A stretch of 64,000 nucleotides of DNA from Streptomyces sp. NBC_01197 (GTDB lineage: Bacteria; Actinomycetota; Actinomycetes; Streptomycetales; Streptomycetaceae). The stretch is taken from contig NZ_CP108569.1 in the NCBI RefSeq assembly GCF_036010505.1, positions 992,001 through 1,056,000 on the forward strand, written 5' to 3'. The position numbers and the translations under genes are program-made. The notes beneath the pieces were generated by a model. The model searched no databases. It saw nothing but the letters and a program-made list of their open reading frames with translations, and was not told where the DNA came from. Shown here piece by piece: positions 34,890-43,117 of this stretch; position 1 is the stretch's first letter; every line of letters begins with the position of its first letter.

Positions 34890-37295
34890 TCAGTCCTCGT
34901 GCCCGAGCTGGAGATCGCGCTCGGTGCGCCCGCCGCCCGCGACCTGGAGCACCGTCGCCACCGGCGGGTAACCGGCCGCGATCACCGTGTACTCGCCGGA
35001 CGACAGATCCACGAACCGGAAGGCGCCGTCGGGGCCCGTGGTGAGGGTGTCCACCACGTTTCCCGCCGCGTCGAGCAGCGTCACCCGCGCGTCCTCGACC
35101 GGCCGGCCGCCGCCGGCCCGCACGGTGCCGCGCAGCACGGCGCCGCCGGCGAGTTCGACGTCCTGCCGGGTCTCGCGCGCTGCCTGCACGCTCACCGGCA
35201 TCGCGGCCGGGCGGAACGCGGGGGCGCTGCCGGCGAGCGTGTACTCACCGGCCACCAACTCGTTGATGACGTAGCCGCCTTCCCGCCCGCTGCGGGTGGA
35301 AGCGACCACCTCGCCGCGTACGTCGGTGAGCGTCACGGCCGCGTCGCGCACCGGCGTGCCGTCCGCGGTGACCACGGTCCCGGCCAGCCGTCCGGCGCCG
35401 CCGAGCACCACGTCGAGATCGACGGGGCGCTCGCCGACCGTGACGCTGACGGCCTGCGGCTGGTGGCCGCCCGCCGCCGCGATGAGGACGTACGAGCCGG
35501 ATCCGGGCACGCTCAGCGCGTACCGGCCGTCCTCGCCGCTGGCACCGCGCCCGATCTGGCGTCCGGTGATGTCGATGAGGGTGAGGGCCGCGCGGGGCAC
35601 CGTTGATCCGTCGTAGTGCTGGACGGTCCCGCAGACGGGGACACCCGGGACGTACGGGGCTTCCGGGGTGCGGGCCGCGGGCACCGCGGCATCCGGTGCG
35701 GCTGTGGGGGCGTTGTGGGACACCAGCGGTTTCTCCTTGAGGAAGAAGGCGATGAACAGGCCGAGCACGAGCACCGGCACCAGGTAGAGGAAGATCCGGG
35801 GCATGGCGTCGGCGTACGCCCGGATGTAGCCGTCCCGCACGGCGGGCGGCAGCGAGCGGACCAGCTGCGGGGTGATCGACTCGGGGTCGGGGAGGTGCGC
35901 GCCGGACGGGATGCGGACCTTGAGGGCGTCGGTGAGGCGGCCGGCGAAGAGCGCGCCGAAGACGGCCGCGCCGACGCTGCCGCCGATCTGCCGGAAGTAG
36001 TTGTTGGCACTGGTGGCGGTGCCGAGGTCGCGGGGTGGCACGGAGTTCTGCACGGCCAGCACCAGGATCGACATGATCAGCCCGATGCCGATGCCGAGTA
36101 CGGCCATCCAGATGCTGTACGTGAGCTGGGGGGTGTCGGTCTCCAGACGCGAGAGCAGCCACATCCCGACGGCCGAGATCGCGCTGCCGAGCACCGGGTA
36201 GATCTTGTACCGCCCGGTGCGGCTGGTCAGTTGCCCGGAAACGATGGAGGCGATGACGACGCCGCCCATCATCGGCAGCATGAAGAGGCCGGACTCGGTG
36301 GCACTGGCGCCGTCGACCATCTGGAGAAAGGTCGGCAGATAGCTGGCGGCGCCGAAGAGCGCGACGCCGACGACGGCCCCGACGAGCGCCGTCACGTTGA
36401 AGATCGAGTCGCGGAACAGCCGCAGCGGGATGACCGGTTCGGGCGCGCGGTGCTCGACGGCCAGGAAGAGGAGGGTCGCCACGGCGCATCCGGCGGCCAG
36501 CCCGACGATGGTGTGCGAGCCCCAGGCGTACTCGTTGCCGCCCCACGTCGTCAGCAGCACCAGACAGGTCGAAGCCACGGCCAGGAGCAGCGCGCCGAGA
36601 ATGTCCAGGCGGGGCCTGGCAGTTGGCTTGGGCAGCTTCAGCACGACCGCGATGACGGCCAGGGTGACCAGGCCGAACGGCACGTTGATGTAGAAGCACC
36701 AGCGCCAGGACGCGTGGTCGGTGAAGAAGCCGCCGATGAGCGGTCCTGCGACGGACGCGAGCCCGAAGACCGCACCGATCAGCCCCATGAAACGGCCGCG
36801 TTGGCGCGGCGGCACGATGTCGCCGATGATCGCCTGCACGCCGATCATGAGGCCGCCGCCCCCGATGCCCTGGACGGCCCGGAAGGCGATCAGTTCGTTC
36901 ATCGTCCGGGACCATCCGGCCAGGGCGGAGCCGATCACGAAGACGACGATCGCGAACATGAAGATGCTCTTGCGGCCGAAGAGGTCGCCGAGCTTTCCGT
37001 AGACCGGCAGGCCGATCGTGGAGGCGAGGAGATACGCCGTGACGGCCCAGGACATCTTGTCCAGGCCGTGCAGTTCACCGACGATCTTCGGCAGCGCTGT
37101 CGCCACGATCATCTGGTCGAGGGCCGCGAGCAGCAGCGTGAGCATCAGCCCGAAGAAGACCATCCGCACCCGGCCGGGGCTGAGTTCGGGCTGCTGCCCC
37201 GGCGCGGGGGGTGGCGGGGGCGGGACGGCCGCCGCTTCCGTCAGGACATCGGTCTGCCCGTCCGGACCGTCCTTCACCAGAGTGATGCCACCCAC
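34890..37295 (-). CDS. DHA2 MFS exporter with carboxypeptidase-regulatory tail
   Basis: An 801-residue protein. Residues 45-525 form a 14-helix EmrB/QacA drug:H+ antiporter: [17 protein letters not shown] (motif of helix 1), [13 protein letters not shown] (motif A), [13 protein letters not shown], and a late [18 protein letters not shown] helix. After a Pro/Ala linker, residues about 560-800 hold three repeats of roughly 80 residues of carboxypeptidase-regulatory/Cna-B-like beta-sandwich type, each with GTV...G.PV.DA.VTL.D..G.....T...G.Y. patterns. The start is GTG 37295 behind GAGGGGAG. The tail may bind substrate or anchor a partner; its membrane side depends on 14 helices, which predict the cytoplasm. 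Confidence 0.87.
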   Translation of the reverse strand: MGGITLVKDGPDGQTDVLTEAAAVPPPPPPAPGQQPELSPGRVRMVFFGLMLTLLLAALDQMIVATALPKIVGELHGLDKMSWAVTAYLLASTIGLPVYGKLGDLFGRKSIFMFAIVVFVIGSALAGWSRTMNELIAFRAVQGIGGGGLMIGVQAIIGDIVPPRQRGRFMGLIGAVFGLASVAGPLIGGFFTDHASWRWCFYINVPFGLVTLAVIAVVLKLPKPTARPRLDILGALLLAVASTCLVLLTTWGGNEYAWGSHTIVGLAAGCAVATLLFLAVEHRAPEPVIPLRLFRDSIFNVTALVGAVVGVALFGAASYLPTFLQMVDGASATESGLFMLPMMGGVVIASIVSGQLTSRTGRYKIYPVLGSAISAVGMWLLSRLETDTPQLTYSIWMAVLGIGIGLIMSILVLAVQNSVPPRDLGTATSANNYFRQIGGSVGAAVFGALFAGRLTDALKVRIPSGAHLPDPESITPQLVRSLPPAVRDGYIRAYADAMPRIFLYLVPVLVLGLFIAFFLKEKPLVSHNAPTAAPDAAVPAARTPEAPYVPGVPVCGTVQHYDGSTVPRAALTLIDITGRQIGRGASGEDGRYALSVPGSGSYVLIAAAGGHQPQAVSVTVGERPVDLDVVLGGAGRLAGTVVTADGTPVRDAAVTLTDVRGEVVASTRSGREGGYVINELVAGEYTLAGSAPAFRPAAMPVSVQAARETRQDVELAGGAVLRGTVRAGGGRPVEDARVTLLDAAGNVVDTLTTGPDGAFRFVDLSSGEYTVIAAGYPPVATVLQVAGGGRTERDLQLGHED

Positions 37296-37482
37296 GTACC
37301 GCTCCCCTCGTCGCGCCTGCGCCGCCCTTTTCTCGCATTCGGCGACAAGGGGGTGCAAGCGCGACGATTGGCGCGCGAGGCGCACGCCGGGGGCTTCAGG
37401 GCCGGTGAGAGCCCCTACGGCGCACAACGGGGCGGTACGGAAAACCACTCGAACCGGTGAGCTTCATTTCCGCCCGAAGGGG

Positions 37483-37938
37483 TTATGCGGCTGACTGCTT
37501 GCCCACTTCGGCGTCGAGCTTCGCGAGCATCTCGTCGTAGATGCGGCCGAGCCCCTTGGGGGCGAAGGTCTTCTCGAAGAATCCGCCGATGCCGCCGGCG
37601 CCGTTCCACACGGTGGAGACGACGGCCTTCGACTTGCCCTCGCCGGCGGGAGTGACCGTCCAGGTGGTCACCATGGAGGAGTTGCGGTCCGTCTCGACGA
37701 GCCGGCCGTCGGTCGGCTCGGTCACGTCGAGCAGGCAGTCCCGGATGCGCTTGCTGGTGGCCTGGAGCTTCCAGTGGACGAGCGTGCCGTCGCCGTCGCC
37801 GCCCTCCCGGACCTCGTACTCGCTGAAGTGCCCGGGCAGGAGCTTCTCGCGGGTACCGCTGTAGTCGGCGAGTGCGTCGAACACCGCCTCGGCGTCCGCG
37901 TTGATGATCCGCTCCGTGGTGGCCTCTACCTGCGCCAT
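37483..37938 (-). CDS. SRPBCC (polyketide cyclase/START-like) protein
   Basis: A 151-residue helix-grip protein: VEATTERIINADAEAVFDALADY opens as in the SRPBCC superfamily, with a curved sheet and the C-terminal amphipathic helix (GFFEKTFAPKGLGRIYDEMLAKLDAEV). These bind hydrophobic ligands; in Streptomyces many remain uncharacterised and some act as cyclases or stress chaperones. ATG 37938 follows GGAGG. Divergent from the radical-SAM gene with the SOS box. Confidence 0.82.
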   Translation of the reverse strand: MAQVEATTERIINADAEAVFDALADYSGTREKLLPGHFSEYEVREGGDGDGTLVHWKLQATSKRIRDCLLDVTEPTDGRLVETDRNSSMVTTWTVTPAGEGKSKAVVSTVWNGAGGIGGFFEKTFAPKGLGRIYDEMLAKLDAEVGKQSAA

Positions 37939-38040
37939 ACCAGTTCCTCCAGCTGTCGTTCTTCAGTCGGTGTGATGAACCGCGTGCTGAGCCAACCACC
38001 TCGGGTGCGGGCACGGAAATCCGGGTTGCACGAAGCGTGG

Positions 38041-38052
38041 GAACAGGTGTTC
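38041..38052. promoter_or_regulatory. LexA (SOS) box GAACAGGTGTTC
   Basis: An exact match to the actinobacterial/Gram-positive LexA operator GAAC-N4-GTTC as a perfect palindrome of half-sites, 33 bases upstream of the radical-SAM start. It should place this gene in the DNA-damage regulon. The call rests on the motif and position. Confidence 0.65.
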
Positions 38053-38084
38053 TATTCAGGAGTACGTGCTATCGAGGAGGCGCC

Positions 38085-39140
38085 ATGCGCTGGGACCAGC
38101 TGACCCGGAACGCCGGGAACGACACCACAGCGGGGGACGGCGGGACCGGCGGGAACGCCGCGCTGTTCGGAGCGGACTCCGTGACGACCCGTACCTTCGA
38201 CACCCCGGAATTCCGCGGGATCACCTTCCACGAAGTACGGGCCCGCTCGATCGTGAACCGGGTGCCCGGCGCCTCCCGGATGCCGTTCGAATGGACGGTC
38301 AACCCCTACCGGGGCTGCAGTCACGCCTGTGTGTACTGCTTCGCCCGCAAGACTCACAGCTATCTGGACCTCGACACCGGTCTCGGCTTCGACTCACAGA
38401 TCGTCGTGAAGACCAACGCGCCGGAGCTGCTGCGCGGCAAGCTCGCCTCCCGGCAGTGGCAGGGCGCGCACATCGCGATGGGCACCAATGTCGACTGCTA
38501 CCAGCGGGCGGAGGGGCGGTACGGACTGATGCCGGGCATCATCTCGGCCCTGCGCGACTACGCGAACCCGTTCAGCATCCTGACCAAGGGCACCCTGATC
38601 CTGCGCGATCTGGAGCTGCTCCAGCAGGCCGCACGGGTCACCGACGTCGGCGTCTCCGTCTCGGTCGGCTTCGTGGACGAGGAGCTGTGGCGCACGGTGG
38701 AACCGGGTACCCCCTCACCGCTGCGCCGGCTCGGTGCCGTACGCACTCTGACCGACGCCGGGATCGGCTGCGGGGTGCTGATGGCTCCGGTGATCCCGTT
38801 CCTCGGCGATCACCCTGACCAGCTGCGTGCCACGGTCCGCGCCGTCGCGGCCTCCGGGGCGACCTCGGTGACCCCGCTCGTCCTGCATCTGCGGCCCGGG
38901 GCGCGCGAGTGGTTCATGTCCTGGCTCGGTGAGCGCCATCCGCAACTGGTCAGGCGCTACGAGCGGTTGTACGCGGAGGGGGCGTACGCCCCCAAGTGGT
39001 ACCAGCGCCGGATCACCCGCCAGGTGCACGAGCTGGCCGCCGAGTACGGCATCGGCCCCGCCCAACGCGGTGTGCCGCGCCGGATCCCGGCACCGCCCGA
39101 GACCTCACCGGCGGTACCCACCCAGCTGACGCTGATCTGA
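38085..39140 (+). CDS. Rv2578c-family radical-SAM protein (SplB-related)
   Basis: A 351-residue radical-SAM enzyme with the cluster motif CSHACVYC (Cys78, Cys82, Cys85), following WTVNPYRGC, which is characteristic of the COG1533/spore-photoproduct-lyase-related Rv2578c family. The TIM-barrel core continues with MGTNVDCYQ and SILTKGTLILRDL. ATG 38085 is preceded by GAGGAGG. An exact LexA box lies 33 bases upstream, consistent with a role in DNA lesion repair. I recall Rv2578c being listed among LexA-regulated mycobacterial genes but cannot verify it here. Biochemical activity is unknown. Confidence 0.88.
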   Translation: MRWDQLTRNAGNDTTAGDGGTGGNAALFGADSVTTRTFDTPEFRGITFHEVRARSIVNRVPGASRMPFEWTVNPYRGCSHACVYCFARKTHSYLDLDTGLGFDSQIVVKTNAPELLRGKLASRQWQGAHIAMGTNVDCYQRAEGRYGLMPGIISALRDYANPFSILTKGTLILRDLELLQQAARVTDVGVSVSVGFVDEELWRTVEPGTPSPLRRLGAVRTLTDAGIGCGVLMAPVIPFLGDHPDQLRATVRAVAASGATSVTPLVLHLRPGAREWFMSWLGERHPQLVRRYERLYAEGAYAPKWYQRRITRQVHELAAEYGIGPAQRGVPRRIPAPPETSPAVPTQLTLI

Positions 39141-39226
39141 ACGGGCCTTGCCGGGCACGGCTACAGGCCTTGCCCGAGCGGGAACAGCCTTGCCCGGACC
39201 GGAGCGGACTTACCGGACCGGGACAC

Positions 39227-39826
39227 CTATCCGAGCAGCCCCAGCGCCCGGGACGCCGCGGCGTGCAGCGCCGGGCGGGCCAGGGCCGCTTCGAGCACCG
39301 GAAGCGCGCGCGGGTCGCCGAGCAGCCCCAGCCCCTCGACGCAGCCGAGCGCGACCCTCGGATGGGGGCCGTCGGGTGCCAGCAGCGGCGCCAGCGTGCG
39401 GATCAGCGCCGGAGCGGACTCGGGGGCCCGCAGCTCCGTGAGCAGCCGCACCGGCTGGAGCGCGTAGGCCGTGCGCAGCGGGTTGGTCGCGAGGGCCGCC
39501 GCGGCGCGTGCGGTGCGCGGGTCGCCGAGGCGTGCGAGCGCGTACGCCGCCAGGACGCAGCGCTCCGGGTCGCGGTGGTTGAGCAGCAGCACCAGGGCCT
39601 CGAAGGCCCGGCGGTCCCCGGCGCAGCCCAGCCGCAACGCCGCCAGCTCCCGGGCCCACAGCGGCTGCCCCGTCTCGGTCAGGACCCCGGCCAGCTCCTC
39701 CGGGTCCGCGCTGGCGGCCAGCCGTTCGTACGCCGCGGATCCCCCGGCCTCACCGCGCAACCGGTCCATGAACGACCGCAGTTCCTCGTCCGTGCCGGAG
39801 TCGTCCGTGCCGGAAACCTCGTCCAT
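39227..39826 (-). CDS. HEAT-repeat protein
   Basis: A 199-residue all-helical protein made of four to five HEAT/armadillo-like repeats, for example WARELAALRLGCAGDRRAFEALVLLLNHRD and RVALGCVEGLGLLGDPRALPVLEAAL. Such solenoids mediate protein-protein contacts; no catalytic motif is visible. The acidic N-terminus (MDEVSGTDDSGTDEE) is flexible. It converges on the radical-SAM gene; the 86-base gap contains three GCCTTGCC-type repeats. Confidence 0.75.
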   Translation of the reverse strand: MDEVSGTDDSGTDEELRSFMDRLRGEAGGSAAYERLAASADPEELAGVLTETGQPLWARELAALRLGCAGDRRAFEALVLLLNHRDPERCVLAAYALARLGDPRTARAAAALATNPLRTAYALQPVRLLTELRAPESAPALIRTLAPLLAPDGPHPRVALGCVEGLGLLGDPRALPVLEAALARPALHAAASRALGLLG

Positions 39827-39934
39827 GCCGGAAGCGTAGTGCCGCGGCCACGATCATGTGGGGCGGACGGCTTCCGCGGCTGAAACGGGCAGGGCGGCCG
39901 ACGGCCAATGAACGCCGGTCCACCTGGCCGCTCC

Positions 39935-40633
39935 TCACCGCCCGGCTGACCGGTCGCGGGCAGCCGCCACCAGCGCGGCCACCACCCGTGTGTCGTCCCC
40001 GGCCTCCGGATGCCACTGCACGGCCAGTGTGAAAGCACGTGCGCCGGGCAGTTCCAGCGCCTCGACGGTGCCGTCCTCCGCGTACGCCGAACCGAGCAGC
40101 CCGCGGCCGAGCCGGTCCACCGCCTGATGGTGGTAGGTCGGCACGGACACCGGCTCGGGCAGCGTTCCGCCCAGGAGCGTCCCGGGGACGGGCTTGATGA
40201 CATGCCGGCCGAAGACGCCGGGCGCGCCCGCGTGTCCTTCGAGGTGCTGGACGAGGGTGCCGCCCAGCGCCACGTTCAGCAGCTGCAGCCCCCGGCAGAT
40301 ACCGAGCAGCGGTACGCCGCGCTCCAGCGCGGCCTCGATCAGGGCCAGTTCCCAGGCGTCCCGGTCCAGGGCCGGCGGCCCGGTCCTGGGGTGCGCGGCC
40401 GCGCCGTAGCGGGCGGGCTCGACGTCCGCCCCGCCGGCGATCACCAGCCCGTCCAGGCGGGCCACGGCGGACGCGGCGGCCGACGGGCCGTCCGGCGGCA
40501 GCAGCGCCGCGAGCCCGCCCGCGCGCTGCACCAGCCGGTGGTAGCCGGCGGGCAGCACCGCCGCGCGCAGCGACCACACCCCCCACCGGGCCTCTTCCAG
40601 ATACGTGCTGATGCCGATCAGCGGCTGGGTCAT
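39935..40633 (-). CDS. class I glutamine-amidotransferase-like gamma-glutamyl hydrolase (PuuD type)
   Basis: A 232-residue hydrolase of the gamma-glutamyl-gamma-aminobutyrate hydrolase family (peptidase C26). The nucleophile is Cys113 in LLGICRGLQLLN, the His/Glu pair is His208/Glu210 in WHPEAG, and TYHHQAVDRLG is the PuuD-type loop. It would split a gamma-glutamyl amide to glutamate plus the carboxylated amine product, the last step of pathways begun by a GlnA4/PuuA-like synthetase, which is encoded at 43118. It is 71 bases downstream of the permease on the same strand. Confidence 0.87.
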   Translation of the reverse strand: MTQPLIGISTYLEEARWGVWSLRAAVLPAGYHRLVQRAGGLAALLPPDGPSAAASAVARLDGLVIAGGADVEPARYGAAAHPRTGPPALDRDAWELALIEAALERGVPLLGICRGLQLLNVALGGTLVQHLEGHAGAPGVFGRHVIKPVPGTLLGGTLPEPVSVPTYHHQAVDRLGRGLLGSAYAEDGTVEALELPGARAFTLAVQWHPEAGDDTRVVAALVAAARDRSAGR

Positions 40634-40704
40634 CGGCTCCTCCGTGCGTACAAGTGGCGGGTGTTCGGGTCGGCCCGGAGTGCGGGGTCCGGGCCGAGGG
40701 CGGG

Positions 40705-42183
40705 TCAGTCGCGTTCGAGTTCGGCCTCGGCCGCCGCCAGCGCCGCGAACTCCTCCTCTGGCGCCGCGGCCACCAAGTGGTGGCGGGAGTAGCAGGCGAA
40801 GTAGGCCAGCGCCACGCCGTAGACGCCCAGCGCGATGAAGGCCGCCTCCTTGTCGACCAGGAACGTCGCGACCAGCGCCGAGCAGGCCAGCACGAAGGCG
40901 ACGGACGAGGTCAGCATCCCGCCGGGGGTGCGGTACGGGCGGTGCAGGCCGGGTTCGCGGCGGCGCAGCACGATGTGCGAGAGCGACATCAGCGCGTACG
41001 AGATGGTGGCGCCGAAGACCGCGACGTTCAGCATCCGGGCGCCGTCGCCGGTGGCCGCGGCGAGCGCGAAGCCGAGCGCGCCGGGGATCAGCAGGCCGAG
41101 GTAGGGCGCCTTGCGGCGGCTGGTGAGGGAGAGGAATCGGGGCAGGTACCCGGCCCGGGAGAGCGCGAAGAGCTGCCGCGAGCCGGCGAAGATGAGGGAG
41201 AAGAACGAGGCGACCAGGCCCGCGAGACCGGCGTAGTTGACGATCCGGCTGACCACGGTCGGCTCATCGTGCGGCTGCAGCGCGTGGACCAGGGGATCGC
41301 CCACCGACTGGATCGCGGCGGAGCCGCGGGCACCGGTCGCCGCGGTGAAGGTGACCAGGGCGAGCAGCAGCAGGATGCCCATCGCGGCGGCCATCGCCTT
41401 CGGCAGGACGCGGGCCGGGTCCCGCGTCTCCTCGGCGGCCAGCGGTACGCCCTCGACACCGAGGAAGAACCACATGCCGAACGGGAAGGCCGCCCAGATG
41501 CCCAGAACACCGAACGGCAGCCAGGAGTTGGCCCCGAGGGCGCCGCCGTGCACCGGGATGTCGTTGAGCGTGTCCACATGGAAGTCGGTGAGCGCGGCCA
41601 GTGCGAACACGACGATCGCGGCGACGGCTATCGCGGTGACGACCAGGCTGAATCGCAGTGCCTCGCCGACGCCCCACAGATGGATGCCGATGAAGATCAC
41701 GAAGCAGGCGAGATAGACCGGCCAGCCGGAGTGCAGGCCGAACAGGCCGAGTGCTTCGACATAGTCACCGAGGAAGATGGCGATCGCGGCGGGCGCCAGC
41801 ACGTATTCGATCAGGATCGCGGTCCCGGTCAGAAAGCCGCCCCAGGTGCCCAGCGCGCGCCGGGCGAAGCCGTAGCCGCCGCCCGCGGTCGGCAGGATCG
41901 AGGACAGCTCCGCCAGCGCGAAGACCAGGCAGGTGTACATCAGGCCCATCAGGACGGCGGCGATGGCCAGGCCGCCGAAGCCGCCGTGCGCCAGACCGTT
42001 GTTCCACCCCGAGAAGTCTCCCGAAACGACGTAGGCGACGCCCAGACCGGTCAGCAGCAGGGGCCCGGCGCTGCCGCGGCGCAGCGCCCGCCGCTCCAGA
42101 TAGGCGTCCTCGGGCGATGCGCTGGCGCCCGGTGAGGAAACGGTCGGTGGTGCGGTCCGTGCGGTTTCCTCGCTGTCGGCCAT
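40705..42183 (-). CDS. APC-family amino acid/ethanolamine permease
   Basis: A 492-residue transporter with twelve predicted helices. The segment LLLTGLGVAYVVSGDFSGWNNGLAHGGFGGLAIA is typical of the ethanolamine permease branch (Eat) of the APC superfamily, as is ALAELSSILPTAGGGYGFARRALG and EGVPLAAEETRDPARVLPKAM. ATG 42183 follows GGAG. It belongs to the divergent cluster around a GlnA4-like synthetase, so ethanolamine (or a small polyamine) is the likely cargo. An operator-like site lies 39-57 bases upstream. Confidence 0.85.
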   Translation of the reverse strand: MADSEETARTAPPTVSSPGASASPEDAYLERRALRRGSAGPLLLTGLGVAYVVSGDFSGWNNGLAHGGFGGLAIAAVLMGLMYTCLVFALAELSSILPTAGGGYGFARRALGTWGGFLTGTAILIEYVLAPAAIAIFLGDYVEALGLFGLHSGWPVYLACFVIFIGIHLWGVGEALRFSLVVTAIAVAAIVVFALAALTDFHVDTLNDIPVHGGALGANSWLPFGVLGIWAAFPFGMWFFLGVEGVPLAAEETRDPARVLPKAMAAAMGILLLLALVTFTAATGARGSAAIQSVGDPLVHALQPHDEPTVVSRIVNYAGLAGLVASFFSLIFAGSRQLFALSRAGYLPRFLSLTSRRKAPYLGLLIPGALGFALAAATGDGARMLNVAVFGATISYALMSLSHIVLRRREPGLHRPYRTPGGMLTSSVAFVLACSALVATFLVDKEAAFIALGVYGVALAYFACYSRHHLVAAAPEEEFAALAAAEAELERD

Positions 42184-42221
42184 GAGCCGCTCCTGCCTCG
42201 CCGATGGGGATCCGGAGTAAA

Positions 42222-42240
42222 GGTTCAGCGGCATACCTTT
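42222..42240. promoter_or_regulatory. operator copy 1, GGTTCA-N3-GCATACCTT
   Basis: This site before the permease gene shares GGTTCA-N3-GCATACCTT exactly with a site at 43066 in the glnA4 promoter. It is embedded in an inverted repeat, AAAGGT (42219-42224) and ACCTTT (42235-42240). The likely binder is the FadR-type regulator encoded between the two sites. Confidence 0.55.
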
Positions 42241-42311
42241 GCCGCCCGTACCGCTCCGGCGCAAGACCTGTGCGCAAGACTGCACGCGCAAGATCTTCGC
42301 CCAACGGGCCG

Positions 42312-43043
42312 TCAGGGCGCCGGGGCCGTCAGGAATCCCCGCAGGAGGGCGGCGGTCCCGCAGCAGTGCTCGCGCATCACCTCGCGCGCGCCGTCCGCGT
42401 CGCCTTCCAGTACCGCCTCGACCAGCGCACTGTGCTGGGTCTGCGAATGCTCAAGATTCCGCACCAGGAGCGGAATGCAGTCCAGCAGATCGTTCACACC
42501 CGACCGCACCGCCGCGTACTGGGCCGCCAGCGACGCCGAACCGGACAGCTCCGCGAGCGTCAGATGCAGCATCGTGTCGCGCCTGCGGTAGTCCGTCAGC
42601 GGCGCGTCATGGGTCGCCGCCAGCGCGGAGCGCAACCGGTCGCTCTCCGCGCCGGTCAGCCCGTGCGTCGCACACAGCCCGGCCGCGCCGACCTCCAGCA
42701 CCTCCCGGAACCGCAGCGTGTCCTCGACATCGATGTTGCCGATCCGGCGACGCAGTTCGGCCTCACCGGGATTCTCCGTACGCACCCGTACGAACGTGCC
42801 GCCGTACCGCCCGCGTCTGGCCTCCACCAGGCCCTGGTCCTGCAGGACCTTCAGCACCTCGCGCAGCGTCACCCGGCTGATCCGCAGCCGCTCGGCCAAC
42901 TCCCTTTCCGATGGCAGCCGTTCACCCTGGGAGACCAGGCCGAGCCTGACTATCTGGAGTATCTGCTCCAGCGCCTCCTCGAAACCGTTGCCCGCCCGCA
43001 CCGGCCGCAGCACGGGCGCGAGCCGGTCCAACGCACCGTCCAT
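42312..43043 (-). CDS. GntR-family (FadR subfamily) regulator of the amine cluster
   Basis: A 243-residue regulator: wHTH at about 18-85 (QIVRLGLVSQGERLPSERELAERLRISRVTLREVLKVLQDQGLVEARRG) and an FCD ligand domain with FREVLEVGAAGL, HLTLAELSGSASLAAQYA and EHSALVEAVLEGDADGAREVM-type metal/ligand residues. I use ATG 43043 with GGAAGG upstream. It is divergent from the GlnA4-like gene and precedes the permease on its own strand, the usual place of a local repressor for the pathway. Two matching operator sites flank it. Confidence 0.88.
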   Translation of the reverse strand: MDGALDRLAPVLRPVRAGNGFEEALEQILQIVRLGLVSQGERLPSERELAERLRISRVTLREVLKVLQDQGLVEARRGRYGGTFVRVRTENPGEAELRRRIGNIDVEDTLRFREVLEVGAAGLCATHGLTGAESDRLRSALAATHDAPLTDYRRRDTMLHLTLAELSGSASLAAQYAAVRSGVNDLLDCIPLLVRNLEHSQTQHSALVEAVLEGDADGAREVMREHCCGTAALLRGFLTAPAP

Positions 43044-43065
43044 CACCAACACCTTCCCAATCAAT

Positions 43066-43084
43066 GGTTCACCCGCATACCTTA
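43066..43084. promoter_or_regulatory. operator copy 2, GGTTCA-N3-GCATACCTT
   Basis: The second copy of the shared site, in the 74-base divergent promoter between the FadR-type regulator and the GlnA4-like gene. Identity with the 42222 copy across the two conserved blocks, 850 bases away, is unlikely by chance and indicates coordinated control of both arms. Confidence 0.55.
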
Positions 43085-43117
43085 TGACCTCCGGATGCAG
43101 TGACAGGAGGCAGAACC

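Noticed and set aside
35616-37460. 614-codon plus-strand frame across the MFS transporter
   Set aside because: The translation is dominated by His, Asp, Gln, Arg and Glu as expected for an antisense read of hydrophobic codons; there is no support for translation.
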